Part shown: in pieces, positions 1-8,168 of the stretch | How positions within the stretch are numbered: position 1 is the stretch's first letter | Layout of the letters: each line of letters opens with the position of its first letter | Program-made: the position numbers and the translations under genes | Notes under the pieces: model-generated | What the model was told of the DNA's origin: nothing | Seen by the model: only the letters and a program-made list of their open reading frames with translations | Databases searched by the model: none | Assembly: GCA_025360875.1 (NCBI GenBank) | Contig: JANYBI010000442.1 | Coordinates: 1-13,800 of the forward strand | Length of the DNA: 13,800 bases | Direction of reading: 5' to 3' | Origin: Lentisphaerota bacterium | Lineage (GTDB): Bacteria; Verrucomicrobiota; Lentisphaeria; Victivallales; GWF2-50-93

Positions 1-1078
1 TCTTACCGATACTCAGTCCTTCATCTACAAAATACCGGTAAGTTTCATAAGTACAATTTGTTGGAATAGAATGGTCCGAATGCAGGATATAGCCGGAATC
101 CTTCATGACGGCCGGTATTTTCTGCTGGAGTTCCTTCCTGATTGCCTCACGATCATTTGAGACAAGGTTCCTGGCGTCCATTCCGCCGCACAAGGCTATT
201 TTATGTCCGAAATTCTTCTTAAGTCTCAGCAGATCCATCCCGGCTTTGATTTCAATTACCTGCAGACAGTCCATTCCAGCCTCGATAAGTCCTGGAACCA
301 GAGGTTCTACATATCCGCAGGAATGTACAATCACCGGAAGACCGAGCGAGTGCGCATAATCAAAAGTTTTCTTATGTGCGGGCTGGATCATTTCACCATA
401 CATCCCAGGCGACATGAAAGGTCTTTCCTTGAATCCCATGTCCTCATAGAACCATATGCCGTCCGGCTTCCCGCATTCAGAAAAGAGCGTTTCCATCAGC
501 CTCAGGGTGAGATCCGAAAGAGTTTCGCCCATGTCCTTGATCCAGTCGGGATCCAGGGCCATTCCCATGAGCATGTACTCGTGCCCGCATATCGGATGCA
601 TCTGCTCAAAGACATTTACGCCCGACCAGCAGAAGAAGCGGTTCGCTTTTGCGGCAGCTTCTTTCGCTTCCTTATATCCCTGGAAGTTTATCCTGCGCCT
701 GTCAGTCTTGAGCAGGTGCGGTTTGATCAGCTCCTCCCATCCTGTATGGTCCTTGACTGTGAAATCAACGTGTTCCGGTGTCGAGTCATGCTTCTTATGC
801 CTGCGGAGAATGGCGTAGTTTCCGTCTTTTTCGAGCTTGGTCTCGGCATCCTCCTCAATAACTTCATTAACATAGTCGAGATTGGCGACGCAGTTGAACG
901 ACCACATCGTAGACAAGTCGAAACCAAAATGCGCGGCAAGATCCTCATTCTGCCTGATATGTCCCTGTTCAGTCCAGACTTTATGGGTATCTCCCCAGAA
1001 GTGTTCATAGAGACCGATGCGGTCTACAGGTTTTCTCCTGAGAATATTCGAAATCCTTTCCTTGCCGGTCATAGACAT
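1..1078 (-). CDS. Uroporphyrinogen decarboxylase (URO-D) superfamily protein, 3' end beyond window
   Basis: Reading the minus strand from ATG 1078 gives 359 uninterrupted codons that run off the left edge, so the C-terminus is missing. The start is set by GGGAG (forward complement at 1086-1090), seven bases before the ATG; a second in-frame ATG at 1072 lies farther from it. The protein begins MSMTGKERISNILRRKPVDR, an opening typical of URO-D superfamily members, and later has VIVHSCGYVEPLVPGLIEAG and ALCGGMDARNL. H252, C254 and C297 form an HxC...C pattern reminiscent of the zinc site of corrinoid-dependent methyltransferases such as MtaA, although the spacing differs. Family knowledge: many such paralogues are not HemE and are thought to move methyl groups to or from corrinoids. 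The substrate cannot be read from sequence. It is divergent from ftsK. Confidence 0.85.
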   Translation of the reverse strand, partial: MSMTGKERISNILRRKPVDRIGLYEHFWGDTHKVWTEQGHIRQNEDLAAHFGFDLSTMWSFNCVANLDYVNEVIEEDAETKLEKDGNYAILRRHKKHDSTPEHVDFTVKDHTGWEELIKPHLLKTDRRRINFQGYKEAKEAAAKANRFFCWSGVNVFEQMHPICGHEYMLMGMALDPDWIKDMGETLSDLTLRLMETLFSECGKPDGIWFYEDMGFKERPFMSPGMYGEMIQPAHKKTFDYAHSLGLPVIVHSCGYVEPLVPGLIEAGMDCLQVIEIKAGMDLLRLKKNFGHKIALCGGMDARNLVSNDREAIRKELQQKIPAVMKDSGYILHSDHSIPTNCTYETYRYFVDEGLSIGK

Positions 1079-1097
1079 GAGAGTTCTCCCTTTTTAA

Positions 1098-1103
1098 ATT
1101 ATA
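1098..1103 (-). promoter_or_regulatory. -10 element upstream of the URO-D gene
   Basis: The minus strand reads TATAAT, a perfect sigma70-type -10 hexamer, just upstream of the GGGAG ribosome site, which would give a leader of only about 13 bases. The hexamer 17 bases upstream (GGTGTA) is a poor -35, so an activator or a non-canonical -35 may be involved. No convincing promoter was found for ftsK on the other strand of this 144-bp divergent gap. Confidence 0.4.
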
Positions 1104-1222
1104 CTTTAACCCTTTAAAAATACACCCATATCCATATAAGGGATACTTTATATTTTCTCAAGGTCGAAATAATTGCAAGATGTGTTATTCTTATGGGCTT
1201 ACCAAGAGGGCTGTATATTAAT

Positions 1223-3574
1223 ATGGAAGAAAACGAAAATAACATATCCGAGGACGAAGGACTGCAGGAACAGGAGGAGCAGAAAGGCGGTTTCAAATTC
1301 CGTCATGTGTTCCTTATAATAGTATTTCTTCTTCTTCTTCTGTCGGTACTTTCGCACCGCGCCTCGGATCTTTCAGTCATAGAAGGAGGTTCCAGCTCCT
1401 CCATACAGAACTGGATAGGTCCCTTCGGCGCGCATTTTGCGAGACTCGCATTCTATCTCTTCGGAATAGCCACATATCCCATACTGTTACTTTTTATCGT
1501 CTGTGCATTCCGCCCTCTTCTTCCATATCCGACAAACCGCAGGGGTTATGTCGGTTCGATAATTGCCATGATCATCGGGATCACAATGCTTTTCGCGATG
1601 TGGCCGGAAAAGTTTGTCACCATAACCCAATATCTCGGCATCGGATCCGAAAACGTCCCTCTGTCCGCCCTTTCAGGAGGGGTGATAGGGCAGAAGATAG
1701 CTGCTCCGGAACTTTCAGTGGCGCCCGGATTGGTAACCAGCAATTTCGGAACTGTCGGCTCCCTCATAGTGGCACTGGTGTTCCTGATCTGCGGTGCAGT
1801 TTTCGTATGGCTGTCGGACTGGCAGACCATAATCAGATCCCGGAAGAAGGAAAAGGAGAAGAATGATGAGCTCGAGGATTCCATAGAGACCTTGAGCAGG
1901 AGGCGCGAAGAGGATCGCGAAAAGAAATTCAGGGATTACAAGCAGAAATACGAGGATAAGGAAAATCTCAGGGAGTCTTCACTTCCAATAGAGGAAAAGG
2001 ATGAGGAGGCTGAACCTTCCAGAAAAACCGGTTCTGAAATATTGAAGAAGAAACCCGTAAAGCCCATGAAGAGGGCGACGTCTGTAACCGAATACGCACT
2101 TCCTCCGGTGACTCTTCTTGACAAGGGAAAGGAAATTCACGGGGAGGATCAGTCTTTAATCGACGCTTCAAAGAACGTCCTTCAGGCTACTCTCGACAGT
2201 TTTGACATAAAGGGGAAGGTCATAGGGCAGATATCTGGTCCAAGGGTCACGCGCTATGAGATTTCGCTTGATCCGGGTGTCAAGGTCGAGCGCATTTCCA
2301 GTCTTGCAAACAACATAGCCATGGACCTGCAGGCCGAGAGCGTAAGAATACTCGCTCCTATTCCCGGCAAGAACACGGTCGGAATAGAAGTTCCCAACAG
2401 CAAGGTTTCATTCATTTCGATACGGTCAATAATGGAATCCGGGCTATGGGCTTCACCAAACATCGAGATTCCCATCATTCTTGGCAAGGATGTGGCCGGG
2501 GAACCGGTGATCACTGACCTGGCAAGGGCACCCCATCTTCTCATAGCCGGCGCGACTGGAAGCGGAAAAAGCGTATGCATGCACTCCCTCATGATGAGTC
2601 TTCTTTTCCGTTTCACTCCTGCCGAACTCAAACTCATCATGGTGGATCCGAAAATGGTCGAATTCACCCTTTACGCAACTTTGCCCCATCTTATCACCCC
2701 TGTCGTGAACGATTCAAGGAAAGTTCCGGTGGCGCTGCACTGGGGCGTGAACGAGATGGAAAGACGCTACAAGATCTTCTCAAAAGTGAAATCCAAGAAG
2801 CTTTCAGACTTCAACCGGCGCGAGAAGAGTCCGGTACCGGTGCTTGACGACGACGGCAACGAGATTCCCGACAAGATGCCGATACTTGTGATAATAATTG
2901 ACGAGCTTGCGGACATCATGATGACAGACGCCAAGGCCAGCGTGGAAAATTGTATTGCGAGAATCGCACAGAAAGGGCGTGCCGCCGGAATCCACATGGT
3001 AATTGCGACCCAGACACCGAGAAAGCAGATCATAACCGGTGTCATCAAGGCGAACCTTCCCACGCGTATCGCATTCCAGGTATCATCCTTCGTGGACAGC
3101 GGAGTGATTCTCGACCGGAAAGGCGCGGAAAAACTGCTTGGACGCGGCGACATGCTGTTCATGCCTCCGGGAAGTTCGAACCTCGAACGCATACAGGGCA
3201 CCCTTGTTTCGGACAAGGAAACGGAGAAGGTCGTCAATTTTGTCTCCCAGCAGGCTGAACAGACATTTGATGAGACTGTTCTTGCGGGCAAAGTCGAGGA
3301 AATTGAAGGGGAAATTCCGGTCGACGGAGAAGGTGAAGACGAGAACGGGGAACTCTTCGGAGATTCCGAGGAAGATCTCCTCGAACGCGCCATCCAGGCT
3401 GTCCTTACCGACGGCAAGGCCAGTACGAGCTATATCCAGCGCAGGCTTGGGATCGGCTACAACAAGGCGGCCAATCTGATAGAGATGATGGAAAAGAAAG
3501 GCATTGTAGGACCTCCAATGGGCGCCAGCGCCAAACGCGACATCCTTGTTTCACGCGACAATTACAAAGGATAA
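1223..3574 (+). CDS. ftsK: FtsK/SpoIIIE-type septal DNA translocase
   Basis: Hexameric ATP-driven DNA pump that clears and segregates chromosome termini at the division septum. I chose ATG 1223 (783 residues) because AGAGGG lies upstream at 1205-1210; ATG 1193, ten codons earlier, has no ribosome site. Four membrane segments (about residues 28-45, 72-97, 108-127 and 178-198) are followed by a charged linker of roughly 90 residues, much shorter than that of E. coli FtsK and closer to SpoIIIE (about 790 residues). Walker A is GATGSGKS at 443-450 and Walker B is VIIIDELAD with D560/E561. ATQTPR follows a few dozen residues later. The last 66 residues (718-783) match the winged-helix gamma domain that reads polar DNA motifs (STSYIQRRLGIGYNKAANLI, then GIVGPPMG). 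All functional parts are present, so it should be active. It appears monocistronic, with a hairpin at its stop codon. Confidence 0.96.
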   Translation: MEENENNISEDEGLQEQEEQKGGFKFRHVFLIIVFLLLLLSVLSHRASDLSVIEGGSSSSIQNWIGPFGAHFARLAFYLFGIATYPILLLFIVCAFRPLLPYPTNRRGYVGSIIAMIIGITMLFAMWPEKFVTITQYLGIGSENVPLSALSGGVIGQKIAAPELSVAPGLVTSNFGTVGSLIVALVFLICGAVFVWLSDWQTIIRSRKKEKEKNDELEDSIETLSRRREEDREKKFRDYKQKYEDKENLRESSLPIEEKDEEAEPSRKTGSEILKKKPVKPMKRATSVTEYALPPVTLLDKGKEIHGEDQSLIDASKNVLQATLDSFDIKGKVIGQISGPRVTRYEISLDPGVKVERISSLANNIAMDLQAESVRILAPIPGKNTVGIEVPNSKVSFISIRSIMESGLWASPNIEIPIILGKDVAGEPVITDLARAPHLLIAGATGSGKSVCMHSLMMSLLFRFTPAELKLIMVDPKMVEFTLYATLPHLITPVVNDSRKVPVALHWGVNEMERRYKIFSKVKSKKLSDFNRREKSPVPVLDDDGNEIPDKMPILVIIIDELADIMMTDAKASVENCIARIAQKGRAAGIHMVIATQTPRKQIITGVIKANLPTRIAFQVSSFVDSGVILDRKGAEKLLGRGDMLFMPPGSSNLERIQGTLVSDKETEKVVNFVSQQAEQTFDETVLAGKVEEIEGEIPVDGEGEDENGELFGDSEEDLLERAIQAVLTDGKASTSYIQRRLGIGYNKAANLIEMMEKKGIVGPPMGASAKRDILVSRDNYKG

Positions 3575-3596
3575 AATTCCGCTTGCACGGAATTTT
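3573..3596 (+). terminator. Probable intrinsic terminator of ftsK
   Basis: Perfect 9-bp inverted repeat, AAAATTCCG (3573-3581) and CGGAATTTT (3588-3596), with a 6-base loop, starting inside the ftsK TAA stop codon. The A/T outer part supplies the U-tract on the 3' side, and the symmetry would let it work in both directions. The stem is only moderately GC-rich, so terminator strength is uncertain. Confidence 0.5.
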
Positions 3597-3661
3597 ATGA
3601 ACGGATGAAACTGCATGTCTCTGCAGACAACAGGTACAATCTTTATCTTGACGGAAAATAA
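3575..3661 (+). pseudogene. Possible scrap of a carbohydrate-active enzyme domain
   Basis: The frame just after the ftsK stop stays open for 28 codons and contains an 18-residue stretch from ATG 3605, MKLHVSADNRYNLYLDGK, then TAA. The pattern 'L-x-(V/I)-S-A-D-(D/N)-R-Y-x-L-Y-(L/V)-(N/D)-G-K' is one I associate with the N-terminal galactose-binding-like domains of alpha-L-rhamnosidase-type glycosidases. No ribosome site precedes it. It could be a relic of a deleted gene carried here by recombination, or chance similarity in a short open frame. It overlaps the terminator hairpin. Confidence 0.25.
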
Positions 3662-3698
3662 AAATTGGAATGGTTCAGGAGAATTTTGAAATTTCCCC

Positions 3699-3727
3699 TT
3701 GACTGAACTATATTAATCAAATATATA
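3699..3727 (+). promoter_or_regulatory. Sigma70-type promoter for the RodZ-like gene
   Basis: TTGACT (3699-3704), a 17-base spacer and TATATA (3722-3727), giving 5 of 6 matches in the -35 and 5 of 6 in the -10. The expected start of transcription is about 3734, leaving a leader of roughly 20 bases before ATG 3753. It sits in AT-rich DNA directly after the ftsK terminator and small scrap, so the downstream block probably starts its own transcription here. Confidence 0.7.
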
Positions 3728-3752
3728 AAAAACAGCATTTGGAATTTATATA

Positions 3753-5300
3753 ATGGCCTCCAAAAATAACGAAGATCTTTTCAATCAGTCTTCAAAGCAG
3801 AACGATGGATCTCTGCCTCTTGATTTCGCCGGAGAGGCGAAAAAGGCGGATGAACCCGGGAAAGAGGTGAAATCCGCTGTTTCCGAACCTGCAAAGAAAG
3901 AGATGGTACAGTCCCAGACGGTAAATGTTCCACATATATCATCAAGCGCTCCTGAACCAACCCCAGGGAAATCTGATCTTTCCGGATCTCCAAGAAAACC
4001 GATACATCACGTTCCGCCTCCATATAAGAAATCCGTCCAGGAACAAGCTGCCCAGACACAGAACCAGGAGGTGAAGGAAGAAAAACCTTCAACTCCAACC
4101 CCTCCACCTCCGGTCCAGGAAAAACCTCCTGAAAAGATAAAAGAGGTCGCTGTTGCGGAAACGGAAAAGAAGGAGAAGATTCCAGTTCCAGTTGCTGTGC
4201 CAGCAACAGCGAAAGCACCCGAACCTCTCAAGGAAGTTTCCACCCCGGTTTCAAAACCGGTACAGGCGGCAGTTCCAGCTCCGGTTCAAACAAATGTACA
4301 GGTTTCCATCGAAAAACCGGTTCGGGCAGATGCCCCAGAATCCAAAACGGAATCTCAGGCTGAAAAGGCTTCACCTCCTGTTTCAGCGCCTGCTCCAGCT
4401 GCAATTCCAGCGCCACCATCTGCACCAGTCCAGTCTTCTGTTCAAGTTCCTGTGTCTTCCCCTGTTTCAGCCAAAGCGCCTCCGGCTGAAAAGAAGGAAC
4501 CTGTTAAACTCCAGCCGAAATCCAAAGAACATAAGAAAGATGAGAAGAAATCCGAGCTGAAGACTGAAAGCAAGCCTGAAAAACAACATCAGCCCCATGT
4601 GTCACACAAAAAGGACCAGGTTCCTGCTGCTCAGATTCCAGTCCCGGCTGTCCAGGAAATAAAACCTGTGAAGCACGAGGAACACAAAGAAGTTCCAAGA
4701 CCTACTAAAAAATTCAATGTCATAGAGAAATTTTCATCTGACAATGCCACTGCCGGACAGATTCTGCAGGAAGGGCGTGTAAGGGCCGGACTCAGTTTTG
4801 ACCAGGCGGCGATAACAACGAAAATAAAGAGGAATTTCATTGAGGCTCTTGAGCGGGATGATTTCCAGAATCTTCCAGCCCCTGTCTACGTGAATGCATA
4901 TGTAAGATCCTTATGCTACCTTTACAAGATTGATGAAAACAAGGTCATCTCCCTTCTCGGCAAAGCCAAGGGTAAGACACTTGAATATACCGTCCCGGAA
5001 GAGGTGATCCATCACATTGAAAAAGGCAAACAGGTAAATATTGTCCAGGAAAACAAGGTCAGGAGGATTACACTCACCCTTATTGCAGCCTGCCTCATCC
5101 TGGTGGCGGGAATTGCGATAACATATCAGCTGGTTGTCATGAACAAGATCCAGACAACGCAGGCTCCTGTGCCAAAACAGGAAAAGAATCCTGTAAAAGC
5201 TGTTGTATTGCCATCCTCCAACCTTCAGGAACAGATGGAGAAAAAGCTTCTATCCCCTCACATATTCACAATGTCCCAGCTGCCACTTCCTGAACACTGA
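3753..5300 (+). CDS. RodZ-like helix-turn-helix membrane protein with long Pro/Lys-rich N-terminus
   Basis: 515 residues. Residues 1-325 are low complexity, rich in Pro, Ala, Lys, Val and Glu (PVPAPVQ-like units, KKDEKK stretches), and probably disordered. Residues 333-402 match the RodZ/Xre-type helix-turn-helix (ATAGQILQEGRVRAGLSFDQ, then IKRNFIEALERDDFQNLPAP and YVNAYVRSLCYLYKID). One membrane helix lies at about 438-463 after KVRR, followed by a 50-residue tail. Canonical RodZ has the helix-turn-helix at its extreme N-terminus, binds MreB in the cytoplasm and has a larger periplasmic domain. Here the long extension precedes the fold and the outer domain is nearly absent. A role in cell shape or envelope organisation is inferred from the fold only. 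Only a weak GGA precedes the ATG. No mre gene lies in the window. Confidence 0.8.
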   Translation: MASKNNEDLFNQSSKQNDGSLPLDFAGEAKKADEPGKEVKSAVSEPAKKEMVQSQTVNVPHISSSAPEPTPGKSDLSGSPRKPIHHVPPPYKKSVQEQAAQTQNQEVKEEKPSTPTPPPPVQEKPPEKIKEVAVAETEKKEKIPVPVAVPATAKAPEPLKEVSTPVSKPVQAAVPAPVQTNVQVSIEKPVRADAPESKTESQAEKASPPVSAPAPAAIPAPPSAPVQSSVQVPVSSPVSAKAPPAEKKEPVKLQPKSKEHKKDEKKSELKTESKPEKQHQPHVSHKKDQVPAAQIPVPAVQEIKPVKHEEHKEVPRPTKKFNVIEKFSSDNATAGQILQEGRVRAGLSFDQAAITTKIKRNFIEALERDDFQNLPAPVYVNAYVRSLCYLYKIDENKVISLLGKAKGKTLEYTVPEEVIHHIEKGKQVNIVQENKVRRITLTLIAACLILVAGIAITYQLVVMNKIQTTQAPVPKQEKNPVKAVVLPSSNLQEQMEKKLLSPHIFTMSQLPLPEH

Positions 5301-5383
5301 TAAAAATACAAGGTCTCTGGAATTATCATCGGATAAGTGTATATTCCCAATTCACCGTTGATTTTAAGACAGGATTCTCATAT

Positions 5384-5830
5384 ATGATGAATATAGTCGT
5401 AATAAATGGTCCTAATCTGCAGCTCCTGGGTTCAAGAAAACCGGAGATCTACGGTTCCGAAACCCTGAAATCGCTCCAGAAACGCCTTGAGGCCGTAGCC
5501 AAGGAGCTGAAGGTGAAAATATCCTTTTTCCAGAGCAACAGCGAAGGGGCGATTGCGGACCTGATAGGATCATCCATTGAAAATGGCGTAGACGGGATAG
5601 TGATAAACCCCGCCGCCTATACACATACAAGCGTAGCCATACACGATGCCCTTGAATCGGTAGGTACCCCTGCCATAGAGGTGCATATAAGCAATATCTA
5701 CAGGAGAGAGGAATTCAGGAGGAAGTCTCTTACTGCGCCTGCCTGCATCGGACAGATATCCGGACTCGGCACAGACGGATATGAATGGGCCCTGAGGGCA
5801 ATGGTTGCTTATCTAAAAAAACAAAATTAA
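5384..5830 (+). CDS. aroQ: Type II 3-dehydroquinate dehydratase
   Basis: Dehydrates 3-dehydroquinate to 3-dehydroshikimate, the third step of the shikimate pathway, as a cytosolic dodecamer. The 148 residues match the usual family length. The N-terminus has INGPNLQLLGSRKPEIYG with R18 and the catalytic Y23, and QSNSEG follows at 50-55 (often QSNHEG; Ser also occurs, as I recall in the mycobacterial enzyme). Next come INPAAYTHTSVAIHDAL and EVHISNIYRREEFRRKS with catalytic H101, then GLGTDGYEWAL. AGGA (5371-5374) lies nine bases before ATG 5384; a second ATG follows immediately and could also be used. It ends 12 bases before accB and is probably the first gene of the acc block, an order like that of Bacillus aroQ/yqhS upstream of accB. 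Confidence 0.95.
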   Translation: MMNIVVINGPNLQLLGSRKPEIYGSETLKSLQKRLEAVAKELKVKISFFQSNSEGAIADLIGSSIENGVDGIVINPAAYTHTSVAIHDALESVGTPAIEVHISNIYRREEFRRKSLTAPACIGQISGLGTDGYEWALRAMVAYLKKQN

Positions 5831-5842
5831 CGGGAGTTGAAA

Positions 5843-6325
5843 ATGGAAATCGAAAAAATTAAAACTATTGTCGAATTGATGTCGGACCATGATTTGACTG
5901 AGTTTAAGATCGAATCCGATGATATGCACCTTTGCATACGCAGGGGTGTTGCACATTCGGGCATGGTTCCCGTCGCCAATGCCCCCCAGATGGCGGCTCC
6001 TGCTGCTGCGCCGATGCCTGCAGCCGCTTCTGCCGCAGCATCCGACAATGGTGAATCGAAGAACATATCTTCCAAGGTTGAAACTGCAAAGCGCGAAACA
6101 ATAGACTCCCCTATCGTAGGGACATTCTACAGGGCCGGTTCCCCTGACGCCGAAGCTTTCGTGAAAGTCGGATCAAAGGTGAACCCTGATACCGTCGTAT
6201 GCATAATTGAAGCCATGAAGGTCATGAATGAAATCAAGGCTGAGAAGAGCGGGACTATCAAGGAAATTCTTGTCGACAACGCCAAGCCCGTTGAATTTGG
6301 ACAGCCGCTTTTTGTCATCGAATAA
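5843..6325 (+). CDS. accB: Biotin carboxyl carrier protein of acetyl-CoA carboxylase
   Basis: Carries biotin between the biotin carboxylase (AccC, next gene) and the carboxyltransferase, making malonyl-CoA for fatty-acid synthesis. ATG 5843 is preceded by GGGAG at 5832-5836 with a six-base gap, giving 160 residues; a TTG two codons earlier is unlikely. The N-terminal part (1-35) is the helical segment typical of bacterial BCCP, then an Ala/Pro-rich linker (about 36-70). The biotinyl domain has SPIVGTFYRAGSPDA, which includes the 'thumb' of AccB-type carriers, and EAMKVMNE with K126 as the biotinylation site. All parts look intact. It lies 12 bases after aroQ and 30 bases before accC, so the three are almost certainly cotranscribed. 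The accA/accD carboxyltransferase genes are not in the window. Confidence 0.97.
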   Translation: MEIEKIKTIVELMSDHDLTEFKIESDDMHLCIRRGVAHSGMVPVANAPQMAAPAAAPMPAAASAAASDNGESKNISSKVETAKRETIDSPIVGTFYRAGSPDAEAFVKVGSKVNPDTVVCIIEAMKVMNEIKAEKSGTIKEILVDNAKPVEFGQPLFVIE

Positions 6326-6355
6326 CAAAACTGGAACAGGATCAGGACTTCACCT

Positions 6356-7753
6356 ATGTTCAATAAAATATTGATCGCCAACCGCGGTGAGATTGCGCTC
6401 AGGATCATCCGCGCCTGCAAGGAAATGGGCATAAAGACCGTAGCCGTATACTCAAAGGCGGACGAGGACAGCCTCCATGTACATTTTGCGGACGAATCCG
6501 TCTGCATAGGTCCTGCCTCGCCAAAATCCAGCTATCTTCTCATAAAGCACATAATAAGCGCGGCAGAGATCTGCGATGTCGACGCCATTCATCCAGGATA
6601 TGGATTTCTTGCCGAGAATGCGCATTTCGCAGAAATATGCAGGAGTTGCAACATCAAGTTCATAGGACCTTCCCCTGAGCAGATAAAGGCGATGGGAGAC
6701 AAGGTCATAGCACGCGATACCATGAAAAAAGCCGGAGTTCCTGTAACTCCCGGCAGCGAAGGTGAAATAACGGATCCTGCACAGGCGAAGAAAATCGCAC
6801 AGAAGCTGGGATTTCCAGTGATCATCAAGGCCTCGGCCGGAGGAGGAGGGCGCGGAATGAGGGTAGCCCATAACGATGCGAGCCTGATCCAGGGGTTCCA
6901 TGCCGCAAAGACTGAAGCCGAACGGGCTTTCGGAAATGCAGGTGTATATATCGAGAGATATGTTGAAAACCCCCATCACATCGAGTTCCAGGTGCTTGCC
7001 GACGAACATGGGAACATGATTCATCTCGGAGAGAGGGATTGCAGTATCCAGAGGAGACATCAGAAGCTGATCGAGGAATCCCCCTCACCTTTCGTCACTC
7101 CCGATCTCAGGAAGAAAATGGGATATGCCGCAATCAAGGCGGCCAGCGCAGTAAAATACTGGAACGCGGGAACCATCGAATTCCTGGTCGATTCCAACAG
7201 AAATTTCTATTTCATGGAGATGAACACGAGAATCCAGGTTGAACATCCCGTCACTGAAGCAGTGACTGGAATTGACTTGGTCAAGGAACAGATCAGGGCT
7301 GCGGCCGGAGAAAGGCTGAAAATCAGGCAGAAGGACGTCCAGTTCAGAGGACATGCGATAGAATGCCGCATCAATGCTGAAAATCCATATAATAATTTTT
7401 CGCCTTGCCCCGGCAAGGTTTCCCTTTATTCCCCCTCAGGCGGAATAGGTGTCCGGATTGATTCCCATGTGTATTCGGGCTATACGATACCTCCGTTCTA
7501 CGACAGCATGATTGCAAAGCTGATTGTGCATGCGGACAACCGTGAGCAGGCTCTTGCCAGATGCAGGAGATCCCTTGATGAATTCATAATCGACGGGATC
7601 CATACTTCCATACCATTCAGCCAGTTCATCATAAACTCAAAAGATTTTGTTGCCGGAAATTATGATACGGGCTATATTGAGAGAGTAATGAAGACAGGTT
7701 ATTTCACAGAGCACGCAGCAAAACCTGTTGTAAAGGGGGGAACACACGGATGA
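6356..7753 (+). CDS. accC: Biotin carboxylase subunit of acetyl-CoA carboxylase
   Basis: ATP-grasp enzyme that carboxylates biotin on AccB using bicarbonate. 465 residues, slightly longer than the E. coli enzyme (449), with a short unconserved tail. The N-terminal domain begins MFNKILIANRGEIALRIIRA. Expected active-site residues are present near their E. coli positions: K116, K158 before the glycine-rich loop AGGGGRGMRV, H208, K237 in RRHQKLIEESPSP, and E288/N290/R292 in EMNTRIQVEHPVTEAVTG. AGGA lies about nine bases before ATG 6356. The terminal TGA overlaps the ATG of the next gene (ATGA, 7750-7753), indicating translational coupling to the Asp23-family gene. Confidence 0.97.
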   Translation: MFNKILIANRGEIALRIIRACKEMGIKTVAVYSKADEDSLHVHFADESVCIGPASPKSSYLLIKHIISAAEICDVDAIHPGYGFLAENAHFAEICRSCNIKFIGPSPEQIKAMGDKVIARDTMKKAGVPVTPGSEGEITDPAQAKKIAQKLGFPVIIKASAGGGGRGMRVAHNDASLIQGFHAAKTEAERAFGNAGVYIERYVENPHHIEFQVLADEHGNMIHLGERDCSIQRRHQKLIEESPSPFVTPDLRKKMGYAAIKAASAVKYWNAGTIEFLVDSNRNFYFMEMNTRIQVEHPVTEAVTGIDLVKEQIRAAAGERLKIRQKDVQFRGHAIECRINAENPYNNFSPCPGKVSLYSPSGGIGVRIDSHVYSGYTIPPFYDSMIAKLIVHADNREQALARCRRSLDEFIIDGIHTSIPFSQFIINSKDFVAGNYDTGYIERVMKTGYFTEHAAKPVVKGGTHG

Positions 7754-8166
7754 AGGAAGTCAAAAAGGCCCATGCCAGCAGAATTCCAGGCGCCCTGAAA
7801 ACGGACGGCAGCGAGATGGGGCTTATAAAGATACATGAGAATGTCATAGCCGCCATAGTCAGAAAAGCAGCATGCAGCGTGAACGGTGTCATAAGACTTG
7901 CAGGCAGCCCGCTTGTGGACAATATCGCCGAGATCATCGGCAACCGCAGGATCGGCGACAGGGCAATTGCAATAAACATCGACGGTGAGTCGGTTGAAGT
8001 TGAAGTCAAATTGAATATCGCCTATGGGTCCCATCTGCCGACAGTTGCTGCAAACGTCCAGTCGTCCATAATGAGGGAAGTTGAGAAGATGACCGGCATG
8101 ACAGTATCGAATGTCAATGTAATAGTACAGGAACTTGACACTGAAGAGAGAGAGGATGAAATTTAA
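7750..8166 (+). CDS. Asp23/Gls24 family envelope-stress protein (YqhY-like)
   Basis: 138 residues. The start overlaps the accC stop by four bases and is preceded by a strong AGGGGGG about ten bases away. After a short basic leader comes the Asp23 pattern: IKIHENVIAAIVRKAACSVN, then GVIRLAG, a central EVEVKLNIAYG strand with VAANVQSSIMREVEKMTGM, and VSNVNVIVQEL near the end. No signal peptide or membrane segment is visible, so it should be cytosolic, with membrane recruitment through a partner. Asp23 proteins are linked to envelope stress in Firmicutes, and yqhY next to accB-accC there has been tied to acetyl-CoA carboxylase activity; the same linkage here supports a YqhY-like role, by inference. 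The next gene is a likely membrane anchor. The acidic tail (EEREDEI) is typical of the family. Confidence 0.85.
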   Translation: MKEVKKAHASRIPGALKTDGSEMGLIKIHENVIAAIVRKAACSVNGVIRLAGSPLVDNIAEIIGNRRIGDRAIAINIDGESVEVEVKLNIAYGSHLPTVAANVQSSIMREVEKMTGMTVSNVNVIVQELDTEEREDEI

Positions 8167-8168
8167 TT

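Noticed and set aside
203..1117. 304-codon plus-strand open frame
   Set aside because: It is antisense to the URO-D gene, whose minus-strand product has clear family motifs and a ribosome site; the plus-strand product resembles nothing.
1193..1222. ATG 1193 as the ftsK start
   Set aside because: No ribosome site; ATG 1223 has AGAGGG upstream and gives a normal acidic N-terminus.
2767..3417. 216-codon minus-strand open frame inside ftsK
   Set aside because: Shadow of the ftsK motor and linker to the gamma domain; serine-rich translation without motifs.
6452..7060. 202-codon minus-strand open frame inside accC
   Set aside because: Antisense to the highly conserved ATP-grasp region of accC; no motif or ribosome site.
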